A stretch of DNA of 64,000 nt from an uncultured Prevotellaceae bacterium (GTDB lineage Bacteria; Bacteroidota; Bacteroidia; Bacteroidales; Bacteroidaceae). A program made the translations under genes and the position numbers. The notes under the pieces were generated by a model, which saw only the letters and a list, made by a program, of their open reading frames with translations, was not told the origin of the DNA and made no database searches. Shown piece by piece: positions 9,294 through 17,950 of the stretch. The stretch spans positions 122,377-186,376 of the forward strand of contig CADAOD010000015.1 of assembly GCA_902789415.1 (NCBI GenBank), read 5' to 3'. The first letter of the stretch is position 1, and every line of letters starts with the position of its first letter.

Positions 9294-10898
9294 TTATATA
9301 TGTTTTGTTAGCGTAAGTACATTATAGCCGTCGGCCGTACGCTCGTAGTGCATCGTATCCATGATGGTACGTGCCAGATAGATGCCCAGTCCACCCACCT
9401 GTCGGTCGTCAAGTTCGGCATCCACATCTACATCAGTATGCTGTGTGGGATCGAAAGCAGCACCATGGTCTTTGATAACCAGAGTAAGCACATCATCCAC
9501 CACCCTTGCCGTAAGCTCTACATGGCCGCGTATTCCCTTTGGATAGGCATAGTTGATAACGTTGGCCACGCACTCCTCGATAGCGAGGTTCAACGATTTC
9601 ACCATATCTTCGTCAACGCCATGCTCGCGACATACCGAGAAGAAAAAGCCACGCATACGACTCACCTCGGTCATCTCGTTCTTCATAATAATGCGCCGTG
9701 GGGCGGTGACATCGTTCTTACGACTGCTACCATGACGAATAAACATCAGCGTAAGGTCGTCGCCCTGCACCGTACCATCGGCAAACACATTTACGTGCTG
9801 CTTCAGATAGTCGATTACCTCGATAGCCGATGCCTGGCGGTTCTTCTCTAAATCATGCAGTACACGATCTTCGCCAAACAGTTTTCGGCTGCCATCTTCC
9901 GATATGTACATCGCCTCGGTAAGTCCGTCGGTATAAAGCAGTATCGCCGTATTCTCGGGAAAGTCCATCTGCTGCTCCTCATATCGATAGTGATCCAGAA
10001 TACCTATTGGCAGATTGGTATCTACCTCTAACAGTTTACATTCACCATTAGCAGTAATGATGGCTGGCGCATTATGGGCGGCATTACAATAAGTAAGATG
10101 ATGCGTGCGTAAATCGAGCACACCAACGAATGCCGTTACAAACAACATCGATTCGTTGGTCGATGCAATAGCCTGATTCATCTGTCGCATAATGTTGGCT
10201 GCACTCTGATAATTGCCTGCCAAATTACGGAACAGCGTACGGATAACAGCCATATAAAGTGATGCGGGTACGCCTTTTCCAGCCACATCGCCAATGATAA
10301 ATGTTACTTCATCGCCCTCAATCACAAAATCGTACAGATCGCCTCCCACCTCCTTGGCTGGCGTCATAGATGCAAACAGGTCGAGATTATCACATTCAGG
10401 AAATACGGTTGTCAACATACCCATCTGTATATCGTGGGCAATGGTAAGCTCACTCTGCAGACGTTCCTGACTGGCAGTGGTAGTCTTCAGGTCTTCGATA
10501 TGCTGCTTGAGCGACGCCTGCATGTAAGCAAACGAATTACTTAATTGCAGTAGTTCGTCCTCCGACTTAATCTTTGGCAGCGGCGCATCAAGGTTACCTT
10601 CGGCTATCGACACGGCCGATTGGGCAAACTGCTGCAAGGGTTTAACCATCTGATAGATAGCCCAAGTGCTACATACAAAAAGCAACGTAAGACCCACGAT
10701 AAATACCACTGTGCCATATTTCACTATTTGATGGGTGAGCGGCAACGTCATACTATCGCCCGTAAAGTAAAAGAACAAAGCTACAGCCACAATAAACACA
10801 CCTGCCGCAATACTCATAATGGCAAAACTGAGTCTGGCGGCAAACGACTTTCTATATGCCAAGTCATACTTGTACTCGAAATTCGGTTCTTCTACCAT
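9294..10898 (-). CDS. Membrane PP2C (SpoIIE/RsbU-like) phosphatase fused to an RsbW-like ATPase domain
   Basis: The 534-residue protein has two membrane segments (about 23-46 and 60-82) with only about 13 residues between them, so there is essentially no extracytoplasmic sensor domain. A HAMP-like linker with coiled coil follows (83-150). The PP2C domain (about 160-375) keeps its metal ligands in GGDLYDF (Asp187), IGDVAGKG (Asp204), LLYTDGLTEA and GDDLTLMF. The C terminus (about 400-534) is an HATPase_c_2 module with ECVANVINYAYP, KDHGAAFDP and GGLGIYLAR. One polypeptide thus carries both opposing activities of a partner switch on the downstream STAS protein. A minus-strand -7 box TATATTTG is at 10938-10931. 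Confidence 0.9.
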   Translation of the reverse strand: MVEEPNFEYKYDLAYRKSFAARLSFAIMSIAAGVFIVAVALFFYFTGDSMTLPLTHQIVKYGTVVFIVGLTLLFVCSTWAIYQMVKPLQQFAQSAVSIAEGNLDAPLPKIKSEDELLQLSNSFAYMQASLKQHIEDLKTTTASQERLQSELTIAHDIQMGMLTTVFPECDNLDLFASMTPAKEVGGDLYDFVIEGDEVTFIIGDVAGKGVPASLYMAVIRTLFRNLAGNYQSAANIMRQMNQAIASTNESMLFVTAFVGVLDLRTHHLTYCNAAHNAPAIITANGECKLLEVDTNLPIGILDHYRYEEQQMDFPENTAILLYTDGLTEAMYISEDGSRKLFGEDRVLHDLEKNRQASAIEVIDYLKQHVNVFADGTVQGDDLTLMFIRHGSSRKNDVTAPRRIIMKNEMTEVSRMRGFFFSVCREHGVDEDMVKSLNLAIEECVANVINYAYPKGIRGHVELTARVVDDVLTLVIKDHGAAFDPTQHTDVDVDAELDDRQVGGLGIYLARTIMDTMHYERTADGYNVLTLTKHI

Positions 10899-10930
10899 GG
10901 TAAAGCGTAGTAAAATAATAGTTCTTGCTG

Positions 10931-10938
10931 CAAATATA
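10931..10938 (-). promoter_or_regulatory. Likely -7 box of the PP2C-permease-STAS operon
   Basis: The minus strand reads TATATTTG at 10938-10931, about 33 bases before the ATG at 10898. No convincing -33 box is seen. Confidence 0.5.
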
Positions 10939-11078
10939 CAAAATAATTTGAAACATGTTGCGTTTTAGGGATGTTTTCTACAAAAACCGACTGAAATAAT
11001 AAGGAACAAGCACCAATCAAACTGCAGAAAAGGTGAAAATATGTAGCGCACTGTAAATAAGTGTAAAAATCACCCGTT

Positions 11079-11156
11079 TTCGCACACAAAACGGTTGTGT
11101 TCGCACACAATAGCTTGATGTATATCAAAAGAAGAGCACTTTTTTAAGGAAAGTGC
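11079..11156. promoter_or_regulatory. Operator-like repeat cluster between the PP2C operon and the 11.2 kb RNA
   Basis: TTCGCACACAA occurs at 11079-11089 and 11100-11110, exactly 21 bases (two helical turns) apart. Between them is the palindrome ACACAA-N5-TTGTGT (11084-11100). A second palindrome, GCACTTT-N7-AAAGTGC, lies at 11136-11156, ending 9 bases before the -33 region of the downstream promoter. The regulator is unknown. The rest of 10939-11078 shows no gene or other structure I can support. Confidence 0.55.
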
Positions 11157-11165
11157 ATCATATTT

Positions 11166-11197
11166 CTTGTGTGGTTGCAAAAATCGTCGTACCTTTG
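11166..11197 (+). promoter_or_regulatory. Promoter of the putative ncRNA
   Basis: CTTG at 11166-11169, 20 bases, then TACCTTTG at 11190-11197 matches the Bacteroidota promoter pattern. Transcription would start near 11203. Confidence 0.75.
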
Positions 11198-11402
11198 CAA
11201 CGTCAAAAGAAAACAAGAGTTCTTCAATAGAAGCATAGAAAACAATACGGTGGTATTAGTTAAGGTAAATATAAGATTGATTGATTTAGGTTTTAGTTAG
11301 AGTTAATAGTTAGTTAGAATTTGGTTTTAGGTTTATTAGTTAAATTGGAGATAGGTATTTCTAAGGTGTTAGAAAAAAGATTTGTTAGTAAGGATAACAA
11401 AG

Positions 11403-11427
11403 ACGCAGTGGTGACACTCCGTTTTTT
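11403..11427 (+). terminator. Hairpin with GNRA loop and T run inside the ncRNA
   Basis: ACGCAGTG (11403-11410) pairs with CACTCCGT (11415-11422) apart from one C-C mismatch, around a GTGA loop, followed by T at 11422-11427. It may be an early terminator or a structural element. Confidence 0.5.
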
Positions 11428-11465
11428 CTCAGAAAAAGGTTTTTAGTTATTCATAGATTGTTGGT

Positions 11466-11507
11466 GCCGCCCTCGAGTCGTAGATGACCCTTGAGCGGCT
11501 TTTTTTT
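11466..11507 (+). terminator. Intrinsic terminator of the ncRNA
   Basis: GCCGC (11466-11470) pairs with GCGGC (11495-11499), with additional pairing past a CC bulge, followed by eight T at 11500-11507. The opposite strand has no T run, so it serves plus-strand transcription. Confidence 0.8.
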
Positions 11508-11530
11508 GCTATAAACTTTTGTTTTTTTAA

Positions 11531-12919
11531 TCAGACTTGCTTAAGTTTCAATTTATCGACCCATCCTCCCTTAAACAATCGCACCAGGAAGATGACACCA
11601 CGGAAAGTAAGTTCGATGGCCATAGCCGTCCACACACCCTTTAAGCCCCACTTAGGTGCCAGCGTTGCAGCCAGCGACAAACGTACAGCCCACATAGAGC
11701 CCAGACTCATGATGGCAGGGATAATGGTATCGCCTGCACCTACAAATATACCGTTTATCACAATGGCAGCCGCAAACATCGGTTCGGCCCACGCCTCGAT
11801 ACGCAGCACCTGGGCACCCAAAGCGATTACCTCGCTAACAGGCGACATGATAGCCATCAACTGTGGTGCAAAAGCCCACATCAGTACTCCCATCAGCGTC
11901 ATTACCATGATACCCAATCCAACCGACATGTGGGCAAACGATCGGGTGAGCAGTTTCTGTCCCGCTCCAATACCCTGCCCCACCAGCGTGGTAGCAGCCT
12001 CGGCAATACCAAAGCCAGGCATATAACACAAACTCTCTACGGTGATAGCCAGCGAGTGGGCAGCAATCGCCACCGTACCTAACGGCGCTACAATCAGCGT
12101 GCTTACCATCTGAGCCGATCCCATCAATAAATGTTGCAAACCCATGGGCGCACCTATTCTGAAAGCATTACTAATTGTATCGGCTTTTGGTTTGAACGAA
12201 CCTGGATGACCTACCAACGAAAGCATTTTTGAACGCACCAAAAGGAAATACAGCATCAAACTGGCCGTTACCAGCATAGCCATACCCGTACCAATGGCAG
12301 CACCCATCACACCCAAACCAAGTATATATATAAATAGGTAGTTAAACGCTACATCCATCACACACATGCCAATATTTAGCATCGATGGAATCTTCATGTT
12401 ACCCGAACACTTGAGCATAGAACCTGCCAAGCCCTCCATCTGAAAAAAAATGCCACAGGCACCAAAAATACCAAAGTACAATGAGGCATCGCGCGCAATC
12501 TCGGCCGATCCACCCATCCAGTAAGGCAGGAACGGGCTAATAGCCACCGATATGAGCGATACGAACAACGCCCAAACCACACAACATACCAAAGCCTGTC
12601 GTAAAACACGACGTGCTGCCTCAAAATCGTTGGCACCAATAAAATGCGCTACCTGTACCGAGAATCCCATGTTAGCTGCCGAAGCCAGTCCGCCCAACAA
12701 CCAACCGGTAGTTTCTACCAGTCCGATAGAGGCCGATGCCTTGGCGCCCAGATGGCCCACCATCGAGGCATCAATAAAAAACATAACGGTTGCTGATATC
12801 TGCGCCAGGATAGAAGGAATACTCAAACTAATAATCAACCAAAGTTTTTCTCTTTGGGTCATCTCACGTCCTTCGCGGATGTAAGAAAGGAGTAGTTCGC
12901 TGTTTTTAACCTTCTTCAT
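11531..12919 (-). CDS. MATE family efflux transporter
   Basis: The 462-residue inner-membrane protein has about twelve hydrophobic segments arranged in two similar halves, as in MatE antiporters that expel drugs or metabolites using Na+ or H+ gradients. The N-terminal signature SIPSILAQISATVMFFIDA with MVGHLG is typical. The second half shows GLQHLLMGSAQMVSTLIVAPLGTVAIAAHSLA. A later start at 12862 (MTQREKLW) is possible. The gene begins only about 26 bases after the tRNA-Val terminator and no separate promoter is visible, so read-through from the tRNA promoter may drive it. The substrate is unknown. Confidence 0.9.
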   Translation of the reverse strand: MKKVKNSELLLSYIREGREMTQREKLWLIISLSIPSILAQISATVMFFIDASMVGHLGAKASASIGLVETTGWLLGGLASAANMGFSVQVAHFIGANDFEAARRVLRQALVCCVVWALFVSLISVAISPFLPYWMGGSAEIARDASLYFGIFGACGIFFQMEGLAGSMLKCSGNMKIPSMLNIGMCVMDVAFNYLFIYILGLGVMGAAIGTGMAMLVTASLMLYFLLVRSKMLSLVGHPGSFKPKADTISNAFRIGAPMGLQHLLMGSAQMVSTLIVAPLGTVAIAAHSLAITVESLCYMPGFGIAEAATTLVGQGIGAGQKLLTRSFAHMSVGLGIMVMTLMGVLMWAFAPQLMAIMSPVSEVIALGAQVLRIEAWAEPMFAAAIVINGIFVGAGDTIIPAIMSLGSMWAVRLSLAATLAPKWGLKGVWTAMAIELTFRGVIFLVRLFKGGWVDKLKLKQV

Positions 12920-12944
12920 GCGACAGTAATGTATGTTGTTAAAT

Positions 12945-12974
12945 GAAAAAAGGATGTGACCGAAATCACATCCT
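12945..12974 (-). terminator. Terminator after tRNA-Val
   Basis: AGGATGTGA (12951-12959) and TCACATCCT (12966-12974) form a 9-base-pair stem. On the minus strand a short T run follows at 12950-12946. It lies between tRNA-Val and the MATE gene. Confidence 0.75.
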
Positions 12975-12986
12975 AACTTGTTGTTG

Positions 12987-13061
12987 TGGGCGTTGACGGA
13001 TTCGAACCGCCGACCCTCTGCTTGTAAGGCAGATGCTCTAAACCAGCTGAGCTAAACGCCC
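12987..13061 (-). tRNA. tRNA-Val (anticodon TAC)
   Basis: On the minus strand GGGCGTT (13061-13055) pairs with AACGCCC (12994-12988), with A as discriminator at 12987. The D arm is TAGCTCAGCTGGTTTAGAGCA. The anticodon loop CTTACAA gives TAC, and the T loop is TTCGAAT. CCA is not encoded. Confidence 0.95.
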
Positions 13062-13081
13062 TCATTTCTTGTAAGCGGGTG

Positions 13082-13089
13082 CAAAACTA
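13082..13089 (-). promoter_or_regulatory. Likely -7 box of tRNA-Val
   Basis: The minus strand reads TAGTTTTG at 13089-13082, 21 bases before the tRNA. A candidate TTTG at 13117-13114 is 24 bases upstream, wider than usual. Confidence 0.45.
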
Positions 13090-13137
13090 CCGCATGTTTT
13101 GCCAAAAAACTTTCAAAATTTAACCTTCGTTTACATT

Positions 13138-14979
13138 TTAGCCCAATAAATGCTCGATATCACCCTGTGGAAGTATACAAAGTATGGCTTTTCCGTCGGG
13201 TGTGTAGTTAACGTTTGAACACGAGAAAAGATCGTTAATCATACTCTCAATTTCGTCGTTACTCAGTATCTGTCCGTAAGGAATGGCCGCACTCTGAGCC
13301 AAGCGCAATGCCAATGCGGCATGAATAGCCTCCATCGAATCGGCCGCACTGGTAGACGACAACATATCGTGCAAAAGGTTCTGAGGGTTAACACCTTCTA
13401 ACCCCGCAGGAATACCATTCACAGCATAGGTATTGCCACCCAGATCACTCAGATCGAAACCATAAGCTGTAAGTTCGGGTAATAGTTGCTGCATGGTAAC
13501 CGCCTCAGAGGGTGAGAACGTTACCGTTTCGGGGAACAGCATTTTCTGGGTGCTGATAACATGTCCATCGTGCTGACTCAAATAGCGCTCGTACATCACA
13601 CGGATGCTGGCACGATGCTGGTCGATAATCATCAAGCCCGATTTGACGGCCGTCATCAGGTATTTTCCTTTATATTGGTAGTGGGCAGGCGACTTCTCAG
13701 AGAGAATTTCGGTAGCCGACTGTGGTGCCACCACGTTATCATCATCAAATAACATGGGTTGCTGCACAGGCTCCTCACGGAAAGAGCCCTGCTCTAAACC
13801 TTGATACAGACTCTCCCACTGGTTGGGTGCACTGCTGGTACTACCGCCACCACTGCTCTGCTTAAATGGGTTATAATCGGGATTGTAGTTTACCTTGGGA
13901 GCCGCAAAGCTATCCTGAAAACCATTGTTACTATCATCGAACAAGGGGATTTCGGGCTGGCCCTGCGTATCGAAATCAATCGAGGGCACCTCGCAGTATT
14001 TGCCGATGCCATCGCGAACAGCTGCCGACAGAATCTGCCAGATAGCCTGCTCGTTCTCGAACTTTATCTCGGTTTTGGTGGGATGGATATTCACATCTAT
14101 CTCGCCGGGCTCTACCTCTATATATAAAAAGTAAGGTACAGCCATACCCTCAGGCACCAATCGGTCGTAAGCTTTCATTACAGCCTTATGAAAGTAAGGG
14201 TGTTTCATGAATCGGCCATTCACAAAGAAATAGTCGCATCCCGTTTTTTTGCGAGCAGCCTCAGGCTTACCCACAAAACCAGAAACCGTACACATGGCGG
14301 TATGCACCTCAACAGGCACCAAGTCCTGGTTATACTGTTTGCCAAACACATCGGCAATGCGCTGTCGTACCGAGCCAGCACGCAGATTCAGCATCTCTAC
14401 CCCATTATGATGCAAAGTAAAATGGATGTCTGGATAAACGAGCACGATACGCTCGAAAGCCGTCAGGATATTATTCAGTTCGGTAGCATTCGTCTTCAAG
14501 AACTTGCGACGGGCAGGTACGTTAAAGAACAGGTTATCTACCTTGAAATTACAGCCCACCGGACAGGATACCGGCTCCTGACGAGTAACCTTTGAACCTG
14601 CTATCGACACCTTGGTGCCTACCTCATCTTCCTGCCGACGTGTTTGCAGCTCAACCTGTGCCACAGCTGCTATCGAGGCTAATGCCTCGCCACGGAATCC
14701 CATGGTACGCAGGGCAAACAAATCGCCAGCCTGCGAAATCTTCGAAGTGGCATGGCGTTCGAACGACAGACGGGCATCAGTCTCGCTCATGCCCTTTCCA
14801 TCGTCGATAACCTGAATTGAGGTACGACCAGCATCCACCACGATCACATGGATGGTTTTTGCACCAGCATCAACGGAATTCTCCACTAGCTCCTTAATAA
14901 CCGAAGCCGGACGCTGTATTACCTCACCAGCAGCAATCTGGTTAGCAACACTATCGGGAAGTAGATGTATTAAATCCAT
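13138..14979 (-). CDS. mutL: MutL, DNA mismatch repair protein
   Basis: The 613-residue protein couples MutS mismatch recognition to excision. The GHKL ATPase half is intact: [31 protein letters not shown]. The C-terminal half departs from nuclease-type MutL: the motif expected as DQHAxxExxxxE reads [12 protein letters not shown] (Asp453 to Glu464), with Ile459 in place of the catalytic Glu. The CPHGRP motif is replaced by TPDGKA (593-598). It therefore probably lacks the intrinsic nicking activity, like the E. coli protein. It follows the OstA-like gene by 3 bases at the end of a long leftward run of genes. Confidence 0.96.
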   Translation of the reverse strand: MDLIHLLPDSVANQIAAGEVIQRPASVIKELVENSVDAGAKTIHVIVVDAGRTSIQVIDDGKGMSETDARLSFERHATSKISQAGDLFALRTMGFRGEALASIAAVAQVELQTRRQEDEVGTKVSIAGSKVTRQEPVSCPVGCNFKVDNLFFNVPARRKFLKTNATELNNILTAFERIVLVYPDIHFTLHHNGVEMLNLRAGSVRQRIADVFGKQYNQDLVPVEVHTAMCTVSGFVGKPEAARKKTGCDYFFVNGRFMKHPYFHKAVMKAYDRLVPEGMAVPYFLYIEVEPGEIDVNIHPTKTEIKFENEQAIWQILSAAVRDGIGKYCEVPSIDFDTQGQPEIPLFDDSNNGFQDSFAAPKVNYNPDYNPFKQSSGGGSTSSAPNQWESLYQGLEQGSFREEPVQQPMLFDDDNVVAPQSATEILSEKSPAHYQYKGKYLMTAVKSGLMIIDQHRASIRVMYERYLSQHDGHVISTQKMLFPETVTFSPSEAVTMQQLLPELTAYGFDLSDLGGNTYAVNGIPAGLEGVNPQNLLHDMLSSTSAADSMEAIHAALALRLAQSAAIPYGQILSNDEIESMINDLFSCSNVNYTPDGKAILCILPQGDIEHLLG

Positions 14980-14982
14980 TTC

Positions 14983-16590
14983 TTAGTTTCCAGTTTCTGC
15001 GCTTTTCTTTTCGCGCCAATTGAAAATGTCGTAACGGTCCGTTGGGCGCACATAGTTATACCATGCAAAACCTGGCAGATGCTTACGATCAATAGGTATT
15101 TGGTTCAACGGATACATCGTACCACTGCTCTTGGGGGTCCACACCTTTTGCAGTTTGCGGTCCTTTAGGAACATGCGCAGTTCGGATGTTTCCTGGTAAT
15201 TATAGATAATAGCCACGCTGTCGCCCTCCTCAAAATAATAGCCTATCAGCACGTTACCCTTAGCCTGAGCTTCGTGTATGGCTCCATCAATAAAGTAGGC
15301 AAACATCTCCTTCGACGACACCTGATTAAAAAGCGTAGTGTCGCTACGCAGCTGTTGTATCGAGAAGCAATTATCGATAACATGGGCATGATCGATGACC
15401 GAATCTTTCATGAACACCTCGATACGGTCGCCCAGCAACTGCTGGTTGTTGTTCCACACGATTGGGTCGTGATAGAGCGTCATACACGAGTCGAGTGAGT
15501 TATAGATAAGTGAGTCGCAAACAGCCTGCACGTCACGACGGAAAGCGCGTACATGGTGAAAGGCAAATATTTTGCGATACACCGAGTCGGTCTCGATATT
15601 ATAGGTTACCACCTTAAACGTATCGGCATGCATAAACAGCGAGTCGCCCTGTGAGTAATCAATGGCTACGGCACTATCGGTACACAGAGCAAAGCCGGTG
15701 TTCTCGTAATACTCACCGTAGTTACCGGTAAGTTTGTTCTTGTTTACAGAGTCGACATAAACCACATTGCGGAAAGCTTGACTAAACCCTTGCTTACTAT
15801 CGTAATACACGCTGTCGCCCACCATCATCTTACCTTGATTCGACAACACCGATCGGTTCATCAAACGGGCACGATCGTGCTTGGTATCGTAATATCCCTG
15901 CTCGGAGTAGATATGACTATCACCCGAGGTAATATTAGACGGGCCAACGATATGGGCCATAGATAAGCGGGTGTCGTAATAAAGTGTATCGGTAGTGAGG
16001 AAGAACTTAGGGCTCTTCATCTTTACATCGTAGTTGAATACCGACATTTTACTCTTGGTGTTATACTCACCCCAGTCGGATGTCAGCGTAGTCTTACCAT
16101 CAATCATCTTTCCGCCCTCAAAAAAGTAGGCGTTATCGTACAGACGGTCAAAATCAAGACTATCAGTATAAAGAGTGGTTTTTTTATGCTTCAGCACCAC
16201 ATTATATCGGGCACGGGCCATCTGCTCGTTACCGTCATAATAGGCATAATCGCTCAGTAGCGAGAGGGTATCACCCTGGTACATCCTTACATGTCCGAAT
16301 GCCTCGAACGAATTGCTAGCCTCGTAAAAATAGGCACTATCGCAATACAAACGGGCACCCTGATGGGTAAAATGTACCTGACCGTTCAGGATGGTGGCAT
16401 CGGGATTCTTCAGCTGGTCGTAATGCAGCACATCGGCATGTACCAGATACACACGCGTATCCTTGACCTTAGCCGTTTTACGAGCTGCCGGACGACGACG
16501 CTGCTGCTTTTTCTGAGCAAAAGCAGACACAAAGCCGACCATCAGGACGATGGACAGGAAAAGAAGAAATCTATTTAATCCAACCTTCAT
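14983..16590 (-). CDS. OstA/LptA-like periplasmic protein of LPS export
   Basis: The product (535 residues from the ATG at 16590) has a signal peptide ending near SAFAQ and a basic KKQQRRR stretch. It then contains successive OstA-type beta repeats recognisable as VYLVHADVLHYD, LNGQVHFTHQGARLYCDSAYFY and YADTLDFDR-like units, where lipid-binding beta-jellyroll strands stack. Bacteroidota have this long OstA-like protein, thought to act in LPS transport to the outer membrane. The chosen start overlaps the 3' end of the upstream parvulin gene by 20 bases; a start at 16620 would lengthen the overlap and precede the signal peptide by ten poor residues. Confidence 0.82.
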   Translation of the reverse strand: MKVGLNRFLLFLSIVLMVGFVSAFAQKKQQRRRPAARKTAKVKDTRVYLVHADVLHYDQLKNPDATILNGQVHFTHQGARLYCDSAYFYEASNSFEAFGHVRMYQGDTLSLLSDYAYYDGNEQMARARYNVVLKHKKTTLYTDSLDFDRLYDNAYFFEGGKMIDGKTTLTSDWGEYNTKSKMSVFNYDVKMKSPKFFLTTDTLYYDTRLSMAHIVGPSNITSGDSHIYSEQGYYDTKHDRARLMNRSVLSNQGKMMVGDSVYYDSKQGFSQAFRNVVYVDSVNKNKLTGNYGEYYENTGFALCTDSAVAIDYSQGDSLFMHADTFKVVTYNIETDSVYRKIFAFHHVRAFRRDVQAVCDSLIYNSLDSCMTLYHDPIVWNNNQQLLGDRIEVFMKDSVIDHAHVIDNCFSIQQLRSDTTLFNQVSSKEMFAYFIDGAIHEAQAKGNVLIGYYFEEGDSVAIIYNYQETSELRMFLKDRKLQKVWTPKSSGTMYPLNQIPIDRKHLPGFAWYNYVRPTDRYDIFNWREKKSAETGN

Positions 16591-17950
16591 ATTCGAATTT
16601 GCAATCCTTATAATCGTCATTCAAACGGGTATAGGTGCTCTTAATCTTATCAACTACCCACTGATGAATACGATCCTCACGACGCTTGTTCAGAACCACA
16701 TCCTTCATAATCTGGAAGTCCTCGGTTACTGTAGCCTTATGACCTTCGGTGCGACTCTTCAGTTTAGCAATCACACAAACTGTCTTACCACGCTGGTTAA
16801 TCATTTGGAAAGCATTCGAAATCTCGCCCACCTTCAAGGTGTCAACAGCCTTGGCAATCTCAGCAGGAAGGTCCTGCATGCGGAACTTCGACGAGGTCTT
16901 ACCTGTGCGCATCTGGTCGGTACTCAGCAGTCCCTTTGCATTACGGGTATCCTTATCGTCAGAAAGCATCGAAGCAGCATCCTCAAAGCTAAACTTCTCA
17001 GCACGCAAGTCAGTAGCGATAGAATCCAAACGTCCCAAAGCACGATCTACAGCTTCCTGCGATACCACAGGCTTACGCAAAATATGACGTACGTTTACCT
17101 TATCACCACGCTTCTCAATAAGCTGGATGATATGGAAACCGAACTCCGACTCAACAATCTTCGACACCTTCTTAGGATCTGTCAGGTTAAAAGCCACTGC
17201 TGCAAAGGCAGGATCAAGGGTTCCACGTCCCATCAAGCCAAGCTCACCACCACGACGGGCAGAACCAGGATCTTCAGAATATAACTGAGCCAAAGTCTGG
17301 AAACGGGTTTCGCCCTTGTTTACTCGCTCGGTATAGTTACGCAACTCATCTTTTACACGGTTCAGCTCCTCTTGCTCAATTTTTGGAGTAATCTGCACAA
17401 TCTGCACCTCAACCTCAGTAGGTACGAATGGCAGACTATCCTGTGGCAGGGCACTGAAATAACGACGTACTTCGGCAGGTGTAACAGCGATATCCTCAAC
17501 AAGCTTCTGCTTCATTCTCTGTACCATCTGACGATCTTTCATTTCCTCGCGCAGATCGGCACGAATCTGAGTCAGGTTCTGATGCTTGTACTCCTCAAGG
17601 CGCTCGCGCGAACCATCTACCATCTCGAGCCAGTAGCTAATCTGCTGCTCTACCTCCTGAGCCACATCTGCATCGGTAACCTCGATACTATCAATCTGTG
17701 CCTGGTGTTTGAACAACTTCTGCACAGCAATCTGCTCGGGGATAGTACAATCGGGATCACCGCTCCATTTCACACCTTCCATAGCCGACTGCATGCGCAG
17801 GGCTTCAACATCCGAACGGAGAATGGCTTCATCGCCAACTACCCATACCACTTCGTCGATGACGGAGCCAATAGAATCCTTCTTCTGGGCTGTAGCCACG
17901 AAGGGCAAGGCCAGAAGCGCCAGTGTCATTACTTTCTTTATAATACTCAT
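16571..17950 (-). CDS. SurA-like periplasmic peptidyl-prolyl isomerase
   Basis: The 459-residue secreted protein has a signal peptide (cleavage near VATAQ), an N-terminal SurA-type helical chaperone domain with EVVWVVGDEAILRSDVE, and two parvulin regions. The better one (about 180-290) contains YSEDPGSARRGGELGLMGRG and FGFHIIQL. The second (about 290-390), starting RHILRKP, is less complete. Such proteins escort unfolded outer-membrane proteins through the periplasm. It overlaps the upstream parvulin gene by an ATGA and runs into the OstA-like gene, so it forms part of an envelope-assembly block. Confidence 0.9.
   Translation of the reverse strand: MSIIKKVMTLALLALPFVATAQKKDSIGSVIDEVVWVVGDEAILRSDVEALRMQSAMEGVKWSGDPDCTIPEQIAVQKLFKHQAQIDSIEVTDADVAQEVEQQISYWLEMVDGSRERLEEYKHQNLTQIRADLREEMKDRQMVQRMKQKLVEDIAVTPAEVRRYFSALPQDSLPFVPTEVEVQIVQITPKIEQEELNRVKDELRNYTERVNKGETRFQTLAQLYSEDPGSARRGGELGLMGRGTLDPAFAAVAFNLTDPKKVSKIVESEFGFHIIQLIEKRGDKVNVRHILRKPVVSQEAVDRALGRLDSIATDLRAEKFSFEDAASMLSDDKDTRNAKGLLSTDQMRTGKTSSKFRMQDLPAEIAKAVDTLKVGEISNAFQMINQRGKTVCVIAKLKSRTEGHKATVTEDFQIMKDVVLNKRREDRIHQWVVDKIKSTYTRLNDDYKDCKFEYEGWIK

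Larger units (their letters stand above)
11203..11507 (+). ncRNA. Putative stand-alone ncRNA, C-depleted and UUAG-rich
   Basis: A promoter at 11166-11197 and a terminator ending at 11507 define a transcript of about 300 bases. There is no ATG on the plus strand before 11485, and stops crowd all frames. From 11249 to 11360 there is not a single C, and up to 11397 only one (11361). TTAG occurs ten times between 11256 and 11388. The 3' part is structured: a hairpin at 11403-11422 with a GUGA (GNRA) loop followed by six T, then the terminator. No conserved core of RNase P RNA, tmRNA or SRP RNA is recognisable; 6S RNA cannot be excluded by eye. The downstream gene is on the other strand, so this is not a leader. 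Confidence 0.65.

Noticed and set aside
7446-10898. Interpretation of the PP2C-STAS genes as a sigma-B type stress operon
   Set aside because: No sigma factor gene is present in either partner-switching locus, so a sigma output cannot be claimed.
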